From NCBI GenBank assembly GCA_028873595.1, contig JAPPOV010000033.1, forward strand, positions 1 through 64,000: a DNA stretch of 64,000 nt. The letters run 5' to 3'. This document shows positions 42,711-52,584 of the stretch, piece by piece. The translations under genes were made by a program, and so were the position numbers. Each line of letters starts with the position of its first letter. The stretch's first letter is position 1. The stretch comes from Gemmatimonadota bacterium (lineage in GTDB: Bacteria > Gemmatimonadota > Gemmatimonadetes > Longimicrobiales > Gaopeijiaceae). The notes beneath the pieces are model-generated. The model saw only the letters and a list, made by a program, of their open reading frames with translations, searched no databases and was not told the origin of the DNA.

Positions 42711-44972
42711 CTAACTGCGCTCCCGGTCCGAGGCCGCGCTCTCCTCCACCTCGTCGAAATGCTCGGCAAACCAGTCGACCATGCGACGCCAATGATCGAC
42801 GAAGTCCTCCTCGGTGCTGGCACGACCCGCTCCGTGTCCGCCCGCAGTGTAGTGCACCCATACGACGTCTTTCCCCAGCCGCCTCAGGGCGTAGTACATC
42901 TCGCGCTGATTGGTCGCCGGAACGTTCCAGTCGCCCTCTCCCGAGAGCATGAGGAGCGGTGTCTCGATCCGATCGGCAAACATCACGGCGGACGTGTTGA
43001 TGTACTTGTGTGGCTGCTCCCAAAGTGTCGCACCGATGCGGTCCTGCCCGACTTCCGCCGCGGCGTAGTTGCGGGTCGTGATCTTGGGTGAATCTCCGAG
43101 GAAGGAAATGATGTTCACTTTACCCGACACGTTCGCCGCCGCCGCGAACCGATCGGTCTGCGTGATGAGCAGGTTGGTCGCGTATCCGCCATAGCTCTGT
43201 CCGTAGACCCCGAGCTGGTCGGGGTCGACCAGGCCACGATCGATGATCTCGTTGATCGCGTTGGGGACGGCTTTCAGCCATGCTTCGCCCGGGTACCCCT
43301 CCTCGAACCGCACCGACGGGCGGAAGCCGAACCACCCCTGTGCAGTGATGAGATTCATGTTCTCGTTGTACCCATTGTCGAAGTACTGCTCGTAGATTTC
43401 TGCGACCAGCGGATACGTCTCCCCCGGTTGGTAGTTCGACGGGTAGTAGAGAATGCCGTAGAGGCGATTTCCGTCGACGTCGAGGTACTCGATCAGTTCG
43501 CTCCGGGTCAGGGCGACATCGTCGAGCTGAGGGTTCATCGTGGTGAGGGTCGTCGACTTCCCGCTGTTGTCAGCGACATAGATCTCGTCTGGTCTGTCCC
43601 CGTCGGACATCGCGTAAACGATGTGCTCCCCGTTCTTCGAGACGTTCCAGGACCTGTACATGTGGTCGTCCAGGATGAGCGTTTCGAGCTGCCCGGAACG
43701 GAGGTCCAGGCGCTTGAGACCGCGCTGCCACTGGTCGCGAGCCGAGTATGAGAAGTAGAGCCACCGACCGTCTTCGGACCACGACTGGACCGACCGCCTG
43801 GGCCTCGCCTCCGCGTCTTCGTCGAGTTCGAGAACGAGATGAATCCCATCACCCGCGGTATCCGCGAGATGCCATCCCAACCGCGACGTCAGCAGCAGGG
43901 ACGACCCGTCCGGGCTCCAGCCGTCGAGCGAGAATCGGAGCTCAGTGGAATCGCCCTCCACTTCGCGATGGCCATCGGTCACATCGACGGGCTCATCGGA
44001 GCCGATCGACTGCACGAAGACGGCACCTTCCTCGGCATAGGCGAACGCGTCTCCCGCTTCGGACCACGCGTACGACAAACGCTCCTCGGTGGGGCCCATC
44101 AACGCACTTGATTCACCAGACTCGAGGTCAAGAGCATGAATCGCGTATTCGGTTCCGTCGCGACGCGTGTAGGAGGTCTTCGTGCGCGCAGCGGTCGCGT
44201 AGAGGAGTGTCGATCCGTCGGCCGAGAAGCGCGGGGCGCTTGGCGTCAGGTCCGACAAGATTTCCTCGACCCCACCGTCTGCCAGCGAGACCAGGACGGT
44301 GATCTGACGGTTTGCGAGGTTTCGCACTCGATCCCATGCGAGGAAGTCGTTTCGCGAGTCCTGGACGATCACGGGGGCGACTGTGAGATCGAGGAAAGCC
44401 TCACGGGCTTCCGCGCCCCATCCGGCGGGCCGAAGGGACACGAGGACGCTCCGGCCGTCTGGTGACCAGACCAGCGGTGAAGACGAGGCGATGTCCAACT
44501 CCGTGCGGAGATCGATGGCAGACCCACGGCGCGCGGAGGCGTCGAAGACGCGCAGCGAATATCCGTCTTCGCCATGAGCGAAGTAGGCCAGGTGCTCACC
44601 GTCGGGCGACCAGGTGTAGCCTCGGAGGGAGGTCGGTTGTTCATGAACCCAGGTCTGTTCGCCTGAGCGCGTGTCGATGACCATCAACCGGGTGCTCACC
44701 GGGGACACGTACGTCGGGTCACCGTACCGTTGATGATCGACGTCCGTCCGGTCACGGCGGGTCTGCACCGTCACCGCGACTCTGGCGCCGTCCTCGGTCA
44801 CGGCCGCGATGCGCGCGGTCCGGACGTCAAGGGCGATGTCCGAGGTGAAGACGCGGTCTTGGGCCTCGACCGGAGAGATCGTGATGACCGCGCTCGTTAC
44901 CATCATCGCGAGACCGCGGGAGATCCGAGAGGTAGTGAGATGCGGCTGCGGGACCGCGTGGCCTCGTGTCAT
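42711..44972 (-). CDS. Exported S9 family serine peptidase
   Basis: A 753-residue prolyl-oligopeptidase-family enzyme from ATG 44972, whose GGAGG site overlaps the end of the upstream acylase gene. A signal peptide ends near SPVEAQ. The N-terminal propeller (about 40-480) has WSPDG and FSADG turns; the C-terminal alpha/beta hydrolase (about 490-753) has nucleophile GQSYGG (S593), an Asp in GEGDWNVP and His in AGGHGAG. It likely trims peptides outside the cytoplasm. Together with the penicillin-acylase-family lipoprotein it forms a two-gene unit for amide/peptide hydrolysis. Confidence 0.92.
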   Translation of the reverse strand: MTRGHAVPQPHLTTSRISRGLAMMVTSAVITISPVEAQDRVFTSDIALDVRTARIAAVTEDGARVAVTVQTRRDRTDVDHQRYGDPTYVSPVSTRLMVIDTRSGEQTWVHEQPTSLRGYTWSPDGEHLAYFAHGEDGYSLRVFDASARRGSAIDLRTELDIASSSPLVWSPDGRSVLVSLRPAGWGAEAREAFLDLTVAPVIVQDSRNDFLAWDRVRNLANRQITVLVSLADGGVEEILSDLTPSAPRFSADGSTLLYATAARTKTSYTRRDGTEYAIHALDLESGESSALMGPTEERLSYAWSEAGDAFAYAEEGAVFVQSIGSDEPVDVTDGHREVEGDSTELRFSLDGWSPDGSSLLLTSRLGWHLADTAGDGIHLVLELDEDAEARPRRSVQSWSEDGRWLYFSYSARDQWQRGLKRLDLRSGQLETLILDDHMYRSWNVSKNGEHIVYAMSDGDRPDEIYVADNSGKSTTLTTMNPQLDDVALTRSELIEYLDVDGNRLYGILYYPSNYQPGETYPLVAEIYEQYFDNGYNENMNLITAQGWFGFRPSVRFEEGYPGEAWLKAVPNAINEIIDRGLVDPDQLGVYGQSYGGYATNLLITQTDRFAAAANVSGKVNIISFLGDSPKITTRNYAAAEVGQDRIGATLWEQPHKYINTSAVMFADRIETPLLMLSGEGDWNVPATNQREMYYALRRLGKDVVWVHYTAGGHGAGRASTEEDFVDHWRRMVDWFAEHFDEVEESAASDRERS

Positions 44973-44974
44973 GA

Positions 44975-47302
44975 TCACCCTCCGGGGTTCAACGTGAGCC
45001 TGTGCGCAGACTGCCTCTCGACCTGATCTCTCGAGAAGAGCAGCCGGAAGTATTCCCCGTTGCCGAGTGCCTCGGCGAGGTTGCCGTAGAAGGGGCTACC
45101 CGGTTGCGCGGACTGCCCGGGAGCGTTGCTCGCGACCGAGTTGTCGATGTTGGAGAGGTCGATGATTCTCCGGAAGTTTGCACCGGTGGCGTTTACGGAG
45201 CCGAAGCCGCCGGGGCGCTCGACGGTGGGAAGGTCAAACGTGGAGGCGAACATGTGAGGCAGCGGACTCGTGTGGAGCCGGCCGTAACGCCAGTCGTCTC
45301 GATCTTCGCCGAGCTCTCCAGTCAGGCGTTGGATTGCGGCTGCGAGCCCAATCTCCAGAAACTCCTGCTGATCTGCGGCCGAGGTTGCTGCGTCGAGGCC
45401 GTTGCGATCGACGCCATCGGTCCAGCGCCTATACAGGGCCGCTGCGAGACTCCCGCGGTCGAGGTCACCGTCCCACTCCGCAATTGCGGCGCGTGCCCAC
45501 TCCACATCGGGATCGGACGAGGACCAGCCGTCGAACATCGGGATGTCCCGAGCGGCCGCGAGGATATGGTTGTCCCACTGAACGGCCTTGTGATCCTCGA
45601 CCGAGAAGGTGCCGCCCGCTCCGAAGAGGTCATGAAGCCTCATGATCCGGGACGTCTCCTTTCCACGCAGCGTGTGGTAGAAGACTGGGCGGCTGACGTC
45701 CGTGTAACCCGGAGGATGTACGTTGTTGTTGGCGGTCGCGATGTAGCCGCGCTCGGGGTTGAACTCCCTCGGCAGGTCTTCACGGAAGCCGTCCCACTCG
45801 TACGCACCCGTTCCGGGCACCGGTAGCCGACCGTTCCAACCCACCCGGTTCGGCGTCAGGCCCGTCACCTGGAGCGCGATGTTCCCTGAGTCATCACCGC
45901 AGATGAGGCTGTGCGTCGGCACCAGCCAGTGGTTCGCCCGGTCGAAGAAGTCTTCACAACTTTCGGCCTGGGCGAGTTGGAAGCTGCCTTTATAGGCCGC
46001 GGTGCCGGGGAACTGAACGACCGACTGCACCGAGTACGCTTTGTGGTTCTCGGGGTCCTCGTAGAAGACCGGCCCATGGCGCGTGAACTTGAGCGTGATC
46101 GTCTCGGGAGCCTGCCCCTTCACGAGGATCTGCTCCTCGATCACACGCATCTCCTCCCATTCGCCGCGGAAGAGCGTCTGATTCGCGTCCTCGGGGTGTG
46201 TCTCCTCGACGAAGACGTCGACCATGTCGGTCCCGGCGAAGGTGAAGCCCCAGGCGATGTGCTCGTTGTTGCCCGCGTCTGTCCCCGCGAACGGGGGCTC
46301 ACCACCACCGATGATGTTCCAGCCCGGTGCATTCAGGTGGACGTAGTAGCGTAGCGCCGGCATCTCGATCCGACGGTGAGGATCGTTGGCGAGGATCGGT
46401 ACACCCGTCGGTGACATCTCTCCGCTCATCACCCAGTTGTTACTCCCCTCCGTCGCGATGTCGCGCGTAAGGACCTGGGCGACCTGCATGGGCGGCATCG
46501 CCTCCCGGTACTCTGGCAGGATCTCGAGCGCGGGTAGACGACCCGTGACGAACGGGTCACCGTCTCCGGAGCGCATTGCGGCGAGCATCTCGTCCGTGAA
46601 GAGATTCACGTCGAGCCCATCCGGGATCTCGAGGTCGTCCCACGGGTCGGGAGCGAACCGCCGATTCGCCTCCGCAGCCCCGAACCGGGCTACATCCATG
46701 GCGAGTTGAACTTCGTTGATCGCGTGGCCCCGGACACTAGGAACGGCCAGGGAGGCCCACCGGAGCACAACTGTCTCCTTCGTCCACGGGAGCGGTTCCA
46801 CGCCCGTGAGCTGGAATTCCAGTGGCAGGTTGTCACGGTTTTGCTCGACGAACGCGTTCACGCCGTTCGCGTGGGCGGTGAAGAGGGCTTCGGCGTTTGG
46901 GTGGTAGCTGGTCCACTCCGTTTCGTCGAAGGGGCCACGGTACATCATCAACCGCGTGCGGCGGTCGTACGGCAGCGCCTCCGGGCCGAAAATTTCGGCC
47001 AGGCGCCCCTCGCGCCAACGACGCCACATCTCCATCTGCCACAGGCGATCCTGAGCCATGACGTAGCCTTGAGCGAAGAAGAGATCCTCTTCGTTCTCGG
47101 CGTAGATATGGGGGACCCCATACTCGTCCCGGATGACTTCGACCGGAGCCTGAAGGCCGGGCACGTCGATGGTGCCATCAAGCTGGGCCAGGGACGTGCT
47201 CGCAAGCTCCTCCACGGACGGTGTGCCGCCAGAGCAGGCTGCGAGGATCAGGGTCACGATGAGCGCGAGGGGCCTGACGGCCTGTGATACGGGAATCGAC
47301 AT
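44975..47302 (-). CDS. Penicillin acylase family lipoprotein (Ntn hydrolase)
   Basis: A 775-residue N-terminal-nucleophile amide hydrolase precursor. The lipoprotein signal is LILAAC (C23). The alpha chain includes VPHIYAENEEDLFFAQGYVMAQDRLWQME. The self-cleavage site and nucleophile are TEGSNNW, with S287 becoming the new N-terminus. The beta chain contains RHGPVF and NNNVHPPGY. Family members split acyl-amides, including homoserine lactones and beta-lactams; the natural substrate here is unknown. ATG 47302 has no clear Shine-Dalgarno, and longer starts to 47473 read as non-coding. Its stop lies two bases before the S9 peptidase ATG. Confidence 0.92.
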   Translation of the reverse strand: MSIPVSQAVRPLALIVTLILAACSGGTPSVEELASTSLAQLDGTIDVPGLQAPVEVIRDEYGVPHIYAENEEDLFFAQGYVMAQDRLWQMEMWRRWREGRLAEIFGPEALPYDRRTRLMMYRGPFDETEWTSYHPNAEALFTAHANGVNAFVEQNRDNLPLEFQLTGVEPLPWTKETVVLRWASLAVPSVRGHAINEVQLAMDVARFGAAEANRRFAPDPWDDLEIPDGLDVNLFTDEMLAAMRSGDGDPFVTGRLPALEILPEYREAMPPMQVAQVLTRDIATEGSNNWVMSGEMSPTGVPILANDPHRRIEMPALRYYVHLNAPGWNIIGGGEPPFAGTDAGNNEHIAWGFTFAGTDMVDVFVEETHPEDANQTLFRGEWEEMRVIEEQILVKGQAPETITLKFTRHGPVFYEDPENHKAYSVQSVVQFPGTAAYKGSFQLAQAESCEDFFDRANHWLVPTHSLICGDDSGNIALQVTGLTPNRVGWNGRLPVPGTGAYEWDGFREDLPREFNPERGYIATANNNVHPPGYTDVSRPVFYHTLRGKETSRIMRLHDLFGAGGTFSVEDHKAVQWDNHILAAARDIPMFDGWSSSDPDVEWARAAIAEWDGDLDRGSLAAALYRRWTDGVDRNGLDAATSAADQQEFLEIGLAAAIQRLTGELGEDRDDWRYGRLHTSPLPHMFASTFDLPTVERPGGFGSVNATGANFRRIIDLSNIDNSVASNAPGQSAQPGSPFYGNLAEALGNGEYFRLLFSRDQVERQSAHRLTLNPGG

Positions 47303-47546
47303 GAAGCGTTTCAAGCGAGAGGGCGGCGGGAGAGGGGTGAGATTGGATGCCGAGAGGCTGGTCGTCAATTCGTACTCTCGTCTTCTGACCGCGCGTTCGA
47401 ACGCTGTGCGCGAGGGGGATTCGCGTCGCGCTTGACCACCCAGCTCGTGGCGAACGTCTACCTGCTCGAGCATTCCGGACGCAGCGCCATGAACTCTACC
47501 TCACGGACGGACTGAAGCGCTCTTTCGCATGCTGCGGCACAACCCT

Positions 47547-48521
47547 CTACAGGGAGGCGATCAACTCGTCCTCCCACGACGTATCCGGCCGTGGGCGGTT
47601 CTGCACACGGTACCATTCGAACGTCTCCCGCATGCCGTCTTCGAGCGATCGCAGTTCCATGCCGAGCACATCTCGCGTTCGTTCCCCCAGAGCCGTGATC
47701 GGTGGAATGTCGAGGTAGGCCCCGAAGTAGAGGGGGGGCTGCATGACCTGTCCGCCACCGGCCGTGATCCGGTCACGAGGAACGTGCACCAGCTCCGGCT
47801 CGACCCCCACCACGTCGGCGAGTATGTGAACGAATTCGTTCTGAGTCACCGGGGCGTTAGCGAGGTTGTACGCCTCGCCACCGACGCTCTCGCGTGATGC
47901 CGCACGCAGGGAGGCGTCTGCTACATCGCTTGCGTGCACCCACTGCATTGTGCGTTCACCGTCCTCCGGGACGATGATGGGGCGTCCCGCGATCAGCCGA
48001 TCGAAGAAGAATGATTCTCTGGGAAAGGGGTTGTGTGGTCCGTAGACGAATGCCGGCCGCGTCGTCGAGACGGGTAGCCCATCCGCACGGGCTCGCGCGA
48101 AGAGCGCACGCTCGGTTTCCGCCTTGTGGACGCCGTACACGTTCGGATCGAACGAGGGTCTGAGTTCCGCGTCCTCATCGAAGGGGCCGCCCTCCGGATA
48201 GACGGCGACGCTCGAGACGAACACGTACCGTTGAAGATCCTCGTGCATCAGGACATGGGTCGTGTCCAGGACCTGGGCTGCCGTGGTGCCTCGTTGCCAG
48301 TCATACACGTTGTCGAACACCAGGTCGAAGCGTCGATGTCCGACGGCCGCTCGGACGGCCTCACCATCGTTCCGGTCCGCCAGCAGCTCCTCGACACGAT
48401 GACCGAACGGGGTGCCGGGGCTCCGGTGCATGACGGTGACGTGGTCGCCCCGGGCGAGGAGTGCTGCGACGAGTGGTGGTCCGATCAGGCTGGTGCCTCC
48501 GATGATCAGGGCCTCGGACAT
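47547..48521 (-). CDS. NAD-dependent epimerase/dehydratase family protein
   Basis: A 324-residue extended short-chain dehydrogenase. The NAD loop is IIGGTSLIGPPL (about 6-17). The catalytic pair is a Ser in VSSVAVY and Tyr/Lys in YGVHKAE. It is cytosolic and of normal length. Members act on nucleotide sugars or reduce ketones and flavonoid-like compounds; the pattern here (GGTSLIG, QWVHASDVADA) is that of atypical NAD-dependent epimerases. It is co-directional with, but 244 bp from, the acylase gene. Confidence 0.88.
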   Translation of the reverse strand: MSEALIIGGTSLIGPPLVAALLARGDHVTVMHRSPGTPFGHRVEELLADRNDGEAVRAAVGHRRFDLVFDNVYDWQRGTTAAQVLDTTHVLMHEDLQRYVFVSSVAVYPEGGPFDEDAELRPSFDPNVYGVHKAETERALFARARADGLPVSTTRPAFVYGPHNPFPRESFFFDRLIAGRPIIVPEDGERTMQWVHASDVADASLRAASRESVGGEAYNLANAPVTQNEFVHILADVVGVEPELVHVPRDRITAGGGQVMQPPLYFGAYLDIPPITALGERTRDVLGMELRSLEDGMRETFEWYRVQNRPRPDTSWEDELIASL

Positions 48522-48596
48522 GGGGTTACCGCGTCCTCGGGATCTCGAGTGACTCCGCGTCGCGTGTCCGGGAGTGGGCTACACGGCTGCCTTCGG

Positions 48597-49091
48597 TCAT
48601 TCCTCGCTCCCCAGCGCTGTCCATTCCGCTTCCGTCGCTGCGTCGCGCTGAAACTCCATCATCATCACCCAGCGGTCCTTCTTCACGAGGAGCGCCTCGA
48701 AGTGGACGTACTGAATCGATCCATCGTCCGCGGGTGAAAAGGCCGAGTACCGAAAAATGCCGGTTTCGTGCGCGGTTGAGGCGTCGTTTCTGCGCTCGGA
48801 GAACCGAAAGTCCACCGACGCCTCGAGGAGCCCGGTGCGCGTATCGTCGAACCCCGCTTCCCACCCGGCCAGGGCTTCGGAGATCGGCTGCGTGGTGTCC
48901 CCGAAGATGACCACGGCGTCCGGGTGGTATGTGGCTGCGTACCCGACGAAATCTCCGGACTCCACGGTCCTCGATACCTCGGTCCAGAAGGCGTCCAGCT
49001 CCGCTGTCACTTGCGCGGACAGTCTCGGCCCCGGAACGAGGAGAAGGGCCATGACGAACCCCTTTGTGAACCGACGCCTCGATTGCTTCAT
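48597..49091 (-). CDS. Exported SnoaL/DUF4440-like protein
   Basis: A 164-residue protein from ATG 49091 (GGAG about nine bases upstream). A signal peptide (MKQSRRRFTKGF then MALLLVPG) ends near RLSAQ; the double arginine may make it a Tat substrate. The mature part matches the cone-shaped NTF2/SnoaL fold: AFWTEVSRTVESGDFVGYAATYHPDAVVIFGD and a later EALLVKKDRWVMMMEFQRDA. Such proteins bind small ligands or act as isomerases. No catalytic residue can be assigned. Confidence 0.75.
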   Translation of the reverse strand: MKQSRRRFTKGFVMALLLVPGPRLSAQVTAELDAFWTEVSRTVESGDFVGYAATYHPDAVVIFGDTTQPISEALAGWEAGFDDTRTGLLEASVDFRFSERRNDASTAHETGIFRYSAFSPADDGSIQYVHFEALLVKKDRWVMMMEFQRDAATEAEWTALGSEE

Positions 49092-49169
49092 CTGGAGTGC
49101 TCCGCTGCTGAGATCGCGCTGGACCGATTCCCCTGAGCCCGGCGGGGTTGGGGCGGTGAACGTAATGAC

Positions 49170-49249
49170 TCCATCAGAAGCGGGCACGACGTGTTGGAGT
49201 ACGACTGGGACCGCTACATGGACTTTGCCGACATGCACTTCGGGCGTTA
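49170..49249 (+). pseudogene. Possible 3' remnant of a lost gene
   Basis: In a short open plus-strand frame ending at TAG 49247-49249, the last codons read VLEYDWDRYMDFADMHFGR, which looks far more protein-like than the surrounding spacer. There is no start, ribosome-binding site or upstream coding region, because a stop closes the frame near 49134. It could be the leftover C-terminus of a deleted gene or chance. I cannot name a family. Confidence 0.25.
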
Positions 49250-49293
49250 GTCGGTGACCCCCATCCGGTGTGGAGCTCGAGTGTCCGCTCGCC

Positions 49294-51285
49294 CTAGATC
49301 ACCCGAGGGTTCCCCCCGTCTAGTGGGACCTGGGCACCGGTGGTTTTGGAAAAGTCGGAGCTCAACAGCGACGTCACCGTAGCTGCGACGTCGGCTGAGG
49401 TGAGTTCGACCCCGAGCACGTTGTTCGTCCTGTACTTCTCCGGAGTGACCCCGTACTGCTCCGCCCGTGCGGCGATCACGTCGTGATTCCACGCCCCGGT
49501 GTCGAACACCGCATGCGGGTGGACCGTGTTGACGCGTACCCCGTGCGGCCCGAGTTCCAGTGCCGCGACGCGCGCCAGCTGAGTCATGCCGGCCTTGGCC
49601 GCCGAATACGCTGCGGCTCCGGGTCCCGGTGCAGGGACGTTCTTCGAGGCGACGAAGACGACGGAGGGCGAACATCCCAGCCGGAGGAAGGGCGCGGCTG
49701 CTCGAAGTACAACCAGGTGACCCGTGAGGTTCACGTTCACCGATTTCCCCCATGCCTCGTCGGTCATGTCCTCGATGGTCATGCTGTGGGGAAAGAAGCC
49801 GGCGTTGCATACCAGGATGTCCAGTCCGCCGAAGCGGGATACGGCTGCCTCGACCGATCGGCGGACGTCGAGCGGATCGGTGATGTCCGCTACGACACCG
49901 ACCCGATCTCGACCCTCGAACACGTCACGAACTGCGGGGTCGATATCCGTAGCCACGACAGCCGCTCCGTCATTGAGAAGTGTTTCGGCTACGGCACGCC
50001 CGATTCCACCCGCGGCTCCGGTCACGAGCGCGACCTGTCCGGCGAACCGCCGTCGTGCACCCGCTTTCTTGAGCTTAGCCTGCTCGAGCTCCCAATACTC
50101 GACCTCGAACAGCTCGGACTCTCCGACCGGCCTCCATCCCCCCAGCCGCTCCGACCATTCGATCGCGCGCATCGTGTGTTGGGCGATATCGACCACGGCT
50201 CCGGCTGCTGCCGCCGTATCCCCGAATCCGACCGAGCCGACGTTCGGCCAGACCACCCATCGGGGAGCCCGGTCCAGTTCGACGTGCTCGGGACCGGCAT
50301 TTCGTTCGAAGTAGTCCCGGTATGCGTCGGCGTAGTTGTGAACGGCGGCGGCCCAGTCGCTTTGGGCGATGAGCGGAACCGGTTTCGTGCGGATGGCATG
50401 GTCCGGTGTGAGCGGGCCGCGGCAGGCGATCTCCCCGACTGCTTCCGATCTTGCCATCCGACGTGCTACATCCGAGCGATCGATACGGGCGATCAGCGGA
50501 TGTCCGCGCATGTGACCGACCTCACGCCGCAGTGTCGCCAGCTCAACGAGTGAGTCCGCGTCGAGAGCCTCGCCCTCGCCGGAGACATCATCGAGGCTCT
50601 CTCCCAGAGCGCCGGTGGAGGCCAGGTAATCCTCCGCACGACTCACCACGTCGATCATGCCCTCGTAGCTCGTGCGAGCCGTGTTTCCGAAGGTGAATAC
50701 CCCGTGGTTCATGAGAATGAGGCAGTCGATCTTCGACCAGTCCAGCCCTTTGGTCGCTTCGCTTACCGCTCGTGCCAGCTTGAAGCCCGGCATGACGTAG
50801 GGGATGATCAGGGCGCGCTCACCGTACACCTGGCGGATGCGGTCTTCTCCATTCTCGGTGTTCGTGATCGCGACGACCGCGTCAGCGTGCGTATGGTCGA
50901 CCCAGTCGAACGGGATGATGGCGTGCAGCACCGCCTCGACGGACGGGGTGGGTGCATCGGGGTCGAGCATCGCGGCGCGTTGCGTCAGCACCATCTCCCG
51001 GTCCGAGATCGACTCGAGCTCGGCCATCTTCTTGAGAACATCCATGCGGACCGAGGCAAACCCCGCCTCCTCGATGGACCCCAGATCCCATCCGCTTCCC
51101 TTCACATGCAGCACGTCGTGTTCCGTTCCGAGCGCGTCGTGCACGGTCGCCTTGACCGACGTGTTGCCTCCGCCGTGTAGCACGAGCGACGGGTCCTGTC
51201 CCAGCAGGCGGGAGGTGTAGACGCGCAGCGCGAGTGGCGACTCGAGAAATGCTGCCGCGTCGTGATCGTCCCAGCGAGAGCGCAT
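49294..51285 (-). CDS. Class II aldolase-short-chain dehydrogenase fusion
   Basis: A 663-residue two-domain enzyme. The N-terminal class II aldolase (about 1-400) has GGGNTSVK, HVKGSGWDL, the zinc motif DHTHADAV and MNHGVFTFG. The C-terminal SDR (about 430-663) has GAAGGIGRA, CNAGFF and the YSAAKAG catalytic pair. It matches the bifunctional rhamnulose-1-phosphate aldolase/lactaldehyde dehydrogenase (RhaE-type) architecture: it would split a sugar phosphate and oxidise or reduce the aldehyde product. No rhamnose isomerase or kinase is present, so the substrate may be another deoxy-sugar or sugar acid. It lies 66 bp downstream of the Tm-1-like gene. Confidence 0.9.
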   Translation of the reverse strand: MRSRWDDHDAAAFLESPLALRVYTSRLLGQDPSLVLHGGGNTSVKATVHDALGTEHDVLHVKGSGWDLGSIEEAGFASVRMDVLKKMAELESISDREMVLTQRAAMLDPDAPTPSVEAVLHAIIPFDWVDHTHADAVVAITNTENGEDRIRQVYGERALIIPYVMPGFKLARAVSEATKGLDWSKIDCLILMNHGVFTFGNTARTSYEGMIDVVSRAEDYLASTGALGESLDDVSGEGEALDADSLVELATLRREVGHMRGHPLIARIDRSDVARRMARSEAVGEIACRGPLTPDHAIRTKPVPLIAQSDWAAAVHNYADAYRDYFERNAGPEHVELDRAPRWVVWPNVGSVGFGDTAAAAGAVVDIAQHTMRAIEWSERLGGWRPVGESELFEVEYWELEQAKLKKAGARRRFAGQVALVTGAAGGIGRAVAETLLNDGAAVVATDIDPAVRDVFEGRDRVGVVADITDPLDVRRSVEAAVSRFGGLDILVCNAGFFPHSMTIEDMTDEAWGKSVNVNLTGHLVVLRAAAPFLRLGCSPSVVFVASKNVPAPGPGAAAYSAAKAGMTQLARVAALELGPHGVRVNTVHPHAVFDTGAWNHDVIAARAEQYGVTPEKYRTNNVLGVELTSADVAATVTSLLSSDFSKTTGAQVPLDGGNPRVI

Positions 51286-51351
51286 CTTACACGCCTCTGT
51301 AAGAGAAGTCGTCGTCTCGTGTCCCGGCTGGGACCCAGTCCCGACCTGCGC

Positions 51352-52575
51352 TCATCGGGCTTCGATCATCGCGATGAGCGTCTTGACCGCATGCTCCACG
51401 AAGTGTGGATCTTCGGCGTGGGCGTCCATCTCGATCACCTCCACTGCGTCCGGCAGGCCGGTCCTCAGCGCGTCGAAGAACGCACGATCGCCATCCTCAT
51501 CGTGCAGCGGTTCACCGGGGATCGAGTACCGTCCTACGCCTCGAAGCGGCAGCATCATGACGGCCTGCCCCGTCGTGCTCTGTAACCGTGTACACATCTC
51601 CTGGGCCACGCGTACGAACTCCTCGCGGTTGAGTCGGGGCACGAAGATCACCGGACTGTGGAAGACGTGGAGATGATCTTCGTATTCAGCCGGCACCTGG
51701 TTGGCCTCGACGAACAGGCCCAGATGCTCGGCTCCCCCGGGGCAGATCACCTGCGGAAGGCCGAGGCTGCCGGCTACCGTGAGGCGCTCCGGACCACCCG
51801 CCCTCAGACCTCCGAAAACGTCGTCGGCGATCTCACCCATGGCGTAGTCGAACACGGCGCCGACGACACCTTCCTTCATGAGCTGTTCCATGGCTTGCCC
51901 ACCCGAGCCAACGGCGTGGAACACGACGACGTCGTAGCCAGCTTCGCGGAAGAGTTCCACTGCGAGGTTCGCCCCTTCGGTGAGCACGCCGAGGTTCGTC
52001 ATCGCAATCAGCGGCTTGTCCCCTGCCTCCGGGCGTGCGTCCGATTCCACCTGAGCCATGCCGTGTGCCGCTGCCGCCGCGTTGGCGAGGATCCGAGCCG
52101 TAAACCGGTTTACACCGAGGAGATCCGAGACCGAGAACATCATCGTGATGTCCTTGATCCCCACGAATGGTGAGGTGTCACCGGACGCGACTGTGGACAC
52201 CATGAGCTTGGGGAAGCCGTATGGGAGGGCCTGCATGATCTGCGTGCACGACGATGTTCCCTGCGTCCCTCCGATCCCGAGCACGGCGTGTACTTCGTCC
52301 TTTGCGATGAGGTCGAGGAGGATCCTGGTGGCGCCTGCGACCATCACCGGGCCGGCCTCCTCACGTGTCGGGGATGCAAGAAGCTTCTCCATGGATTCGC
52401 CGCCGGCCGCGGCGACGTCCGCGCGAGTCACGTCAGCCGGGATCGACGGAGTGCCGACCACACCGATATCCATCACCGTGGCGCTCCCGCCCAACCCCTC
52501 GATCTGTTCCTTCAGGTATTGTGCCTCTTCGCTCTTGGTGTCGAGCGTCGCGAGCACGACCACGGTTCTGGCCAT
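51352..52575 (-). CDS. Tm-1-like (UPF0261) protein
   Basis: A 407-residue protein matching the N-terminal half of the tomato Tm-1 resistance protein. Marks are VVLATLDTKSEEAQYLK, LGIGGTQGTSSC, ATVASGDTSPFVG-like VSTVASGDTS, KDITMMFSVSDLLGVNRF and the C-terminal HSPVIFVPRLNREEF. The family's nucleotide-binding site is known from Tm-1, but no reaction is established for bacterial members. It begins 9 bp after the TIM-barrel gene, which corresponds to the C-terminal half of Tm-1, so one functional unit is split over two genes. It is cytosolic. Confidence 0.9.
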   Translation of the reverse strand: MARTVVVLATLDTKSEEAQYLKEQIEGLGGSATVMDIGVVGTPSIPADVTRADVAAAGGESMEKLLASPTREEAGPVMVAGATRILLDLIAKDEVHAVLGIGGTQGTSSCTQIMQALPYGFPKLMVSTVASGDTSPFVGIKDITMMFSVSDLLGVNRFTARILANAAAAAHGMAQVESDARPEAGDKPLIAMTNLGVLTEGANLAVELFREAGYDVVVFHAVGSGGQAMEQLMKEGVVGAVFDYAMGEIADDVFGGLRAGGPERLTVAGSLGLPQVICPGGAEHLGLFVEANQVPAEYEDHLHVFHSPVIFVPRLNREEFVRVAQEMCTRLQSTTGQAVMMLPLRGVGRYSIPGEPLHDEDGDRAFFDALRTGLPDAVEVIEMDAHAEDPHFVEHAVKTLIAMIEAR

Positions 52576-52584
52576 GAGGACCCC